Assembly: GCA_020634935.1 (NCBI GenBank)
Contig: JACKAT010000028.1
Location: 6,938 to 70,937, forward strand
Direction of reading: 5' to 3'
DNA length: 64,000 nucleotides
Source: Anaerolineales bacterium
Lineage (GTDB): Bacteria > Chloroflexota > Anaerolineae > 4572-78 > J111
In this document: one piece after another, positions 62,377 to 64,000 of the stretch
Layout: every line of letters starts with the position of its first letter
Numbering within the stretch: the stretch's first letter is position 1
Notes under the pieces: model-generated
Seen by the model: only the letters and a program-made list of their open reading frames with translations
What the model was told of the DNA's origin: nothing
Databases searched by the model: none
Position numbers and translations under genes: made by a program

Positions 62377-62538
62377 ATGTTAAAAAAACATCTTGTCGCT
62401 CTAGTTGCTGGAATGGCACTATTGGTAGCGAGTATTATCGCTTCGGTTGGAGTGGCAGATAGCCAGGTCGCCTGGAATACATCGGCTGGACAGGCTATCG
62501 CCTGTGGTAGTAGCGGCCATGCGGGTGGTGGCTGTTAA
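62377..62538 (+). CDS. small secreted Cys/Gly-tailed peptide
   Basis: A 53-residue frame with a strong AGGAGG ten bases before the ATG. Residues 1-27 form a clear signal peptide (MLKKHLVALVAGMALLVASI, then IASVGVA). The predicted mature part is about 26 residues, ending IACGSSGHAGGGC, with two Cys, one His and several Gly. It is the only plus-strand gene in the STAND locus and is divergent from the WD40 gene. Possible roles are a secreted signalling peptide, a modified peptide or an exported metal/redox peptide. None can be chosen from sequence. It does not match a family I recognise. Confidence 0.65.
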   Translation: MLKKHLVALVAGMALLVASIIASVGVADSQVAWNTSAGQAIACGSSGHAGGGC

Positions 62539-62553
62539 TTACTCCCATTTCAT

Positions 62554-63780
62554 TTAATCCGCCGCAGCATTTGAGGTGGCAGGCTCACTCAGGCTGCGGC
62601 GGCACCTTGTTAATAAAGATTGCCAATGATCGCCCTGTTTACCAGGGCTAGAAATAAGACGTTCAATCTCAGCTAATTGTCTGGCTGCCTGTCGCCGGTC
62701 TCCTTTGACCAATTCGTATTCCACCAGATAGCTAAGATTTCTAATTTTCCCGTAATCGTTCCCCAAGCCATCCCAGGCAGCAAAGGCAGAACATAAATAA
62801 GATTTAGCCTCTGACCATTTGCCCTGATATAGATAAATTAACCCCAGATTATCTTGGATCTGAGCCATGCCTACCAAATTAACAAAGCGACGAAAAATGG
62901 CTTCCGCTCGCCAGATGTAAGTTGCAGCCGTATCCAATTCTCCTTTAACCCGGTAAGCGATGCTCATATTCATATAGATGTTAGCCATCTGCACTTCTTC
63001 CCCCACGAGTTTGGCCAATTCAAGTGCTTTTTCCAGGTAGAAGAGCGCCTGGTCGGGGCGCTCCATATCATCATTGAGCGAACCTAAATTGATCAAGCCG
63101 TACAATAAGCCATAATTATCGCCCATATCCTGCCAAATCTCACAAGCTCGTTCAAGATGCTGCCGGGCCGATTCCCAGTGGTTTTGCCAGATATACAGAA
63201 TACCGAGGTGATTTTCAGTATGGGCCCGTCCGTGGGCGCTGTTAAACTGTTCAAAAATCGCCAGGGCATAACAGCATAGTATCTTCGCTCGCCACCAATG
63301 GCCCAATTCGGTATACAGAAAGCCCAAGTTTGAGCAAGCTCGAGCTTTATTGAATTTATCACCAACCTGACCAGCCAGGCGAATCGTCTGCCGATACCGA
63401 GCTACCGCCAACTTAAAGTCGCTTTGACGCTGCAATAATCGAGCCAATAGCAGTAACAGGGACACACTTCCGGCGACGTCGTTAACACGCTGGGCCGCTT
63501 CAACAGCCCGACTCAACACCCACTGCCACGATTGCCAATACCCCCCGCGTTCCATATAGGGCGAAAGCGTCTCAATCAATTCACGGACAAGCGGCCAAGC
63601 CTCCTCAAGTTCGAGCGCAAATGAAATTCCTGTCATAATTCGGCTTCGGGCGCGATCCAAGGCGGCGGTGTCGGTTGGCCTGGCGGTGATGTAATCTCGC
63701 CAGTATTGCAGATTGGTCAGGACGTAATGGCGAAAAACGAGTGTAGGACTTTGAAGGGAGGGTAAACTGCCACTAATCAT
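62554..63780 (-). CDS. second TPR-repeat protein of the STAND locus
   Basis: A 408-residue soluble protein with about seven TPR units (ACSNLGFLYTELGHWWRAKI, HTENHLGILYIWQNHWESAR, NIYMNMSIAYRVKGELDTAA), preceded by a helical N-terminal 90 residues. It begins 86 bp after the stop of the NB-ARC protein fragment at the right edge, copying the NB-ARC-then-TPR order of the operon to the left. It ends 15 bp from the convergent small peptide gene. Confidence 0.87.
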   Translation of the reverse strand: MISGSLPSLQSPTLVFRHYVLTNLQYWRDYITARPTDTAALDRARSRIMTGISFALELEEAWPLVRELIETLSPYMERGGYWQSWQWVLSRAVEAAQRVNDVAGSVSLLLLLARLLQRQSDFKLAVARYRQTIRLAGQVGDKFNKARACSNLGFLYTELGHWWRAKILCCYALAIFEQFNSAHGRAHTENHLGILYIWQNHWESARQHLERACEIWQDMGDNYGLLYGLINLGSLNDDMERPDQALFYLEKALELAKLVGEEVQMANIYMNMSIAYRVKGELDTAATYIWRAEAIFRRFVNLVGMAQIQDNLGLIYLYQGKWSEAKSYLCSAFAAWDGLGNDYGKIRNLSYLVEYELVKGDRRQAARQLAEIERLISSPGKQGDHWQSLLTRCRRSLSEPATSNAAAD

Positions 63781-63866
63781 TTGGAAATCTAAAAAATCTT
63801 AAACCACATGATTTTATCTACTTTTAGGGTAGTTCTGTAACCCATTACACCATCGAATTCACCCGC

Positions 63867-64000
63867 TTATAAAGCTTGCCGCCACTTGACAACCTCCGTC
63901 AAGAGAAAAGATTCGGTTAAGCGGTGAATACTATAGCGGTGATCAGCCAAGCCACCATGTACTTCAACCAGCGAAAGCATGACCAGACGATCCAGTGCGT
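63867..64000 (-). CDS. C-terminal end of a further NB-ARC-type protein, partial
   Basis: The last 44 codons of a gene that continues past the window: LDRLVMLSLVEVHGGLADHR YSIHRLTESFLLTEVVKW, then a stop at 63867. This matches the winged-helix end of NB-ARC proteins (compare LIKLSLINVSQPEGKKRYAI in the 566-residue homologue). The domain organisation upstream cannot be seen. Confidence 0.75.
   Translation of the reverse strand, partial: ALDRLVMLSLVEVHGGLADHRYSIHRLTESFLLTEVVKWRQAL

Overview
The window looks like a piece of a chromosome from a Chloroflexota bacterium (Anaerolineae/Caldilineae-like). This is an inference from gene style, not from a marker gene. The evidence is giant multi-PAS kinases, XRE-NB-ARC-WD40 proteins, NB-ARC/TPR operons, frequent TTG/GTG starts with clear Shine-Dalgarno sites, and many intergenic palindromic repeat families. 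No rRNA is present. One tRNA (Cys, GCA) is present.

Layout. 1-4.4 kb: two minus-strand PAS sensor proteins, one cut by the window edge and one a 1272-residue HisKA_2 histidine kinase. 4.9-11.4 kb: a lipoprotein with a beta-helical carbohydrate-binding domain, a membrane-anchored sulfite-oxidase-like molybdoenzyme, PhoU, a VOC protein and a methyltransferase. 12.1-14.2 kb: an IS91-type element (tyrosine recombinase plus Y2-type transposase), followed by an A+T-rich patch with a GNAT enzyme and a zinc-ribbon protein. 15.6-24.5 kb: a minus-strand formate dehydrogenase cluster ordered fdhA-fdhB-nrfD-fdhE-unknown-zinc ribbon-zinc finger-fdhD. fdhA is read through an in-frame UGA as selenocysteine, with a recognisable SECIS hairpin just after it. 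24.5-32 kb: mostly accessory DNA with an AhpD-like protein, a 41-bp minisatellite, a 160-bp MITE-like element in three copies, toxin-antitoxin modules (one toxin broken) marked by a 120-bp direct repeat, a GNAT gene and tRNA-Cys.

32.1-53.1 kb is a catabolic and uptake region best explained as ectoine/hydroxyectoine use. It has DoeB/EutE deacetylase, two DoeA/EutD-type M24 hydrolases, EutC and EutB homologues, and an EhuABCD-type ABC transporter whose binding protein carries two tandem ligand domains. A GntR regulator has a sigma70-like promoter with a perfect 16-bp operator at the predicted start site. Interleaved are a gamma-family PLP enzyme, glycine C-acetyltransferase (Kbl) and L-threonine 3-dehydrogenase (Tdh). 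EutA and the usual DoeC/DoeD enzymes are not in the window. A ParB-like/universal-stress fusion, an EamA transporter and a ring-cleaving VOC dioxygenase follow.

53.3-64 kb is a STAND signalling locus: an XRE-NB-ARC-14xWD40 protein, a second NB-ARC ATPase, a TPR protein and a large secreted protein in one tight minus-strand operon. A divergent, short secreted Cys/Gly-tailed peptide gene, a second TPR protein and the tail of another NB-ARC protein lie next to it. This locus and the ectoine region with Kbl/Tdh are the best candidates for something not yet described.
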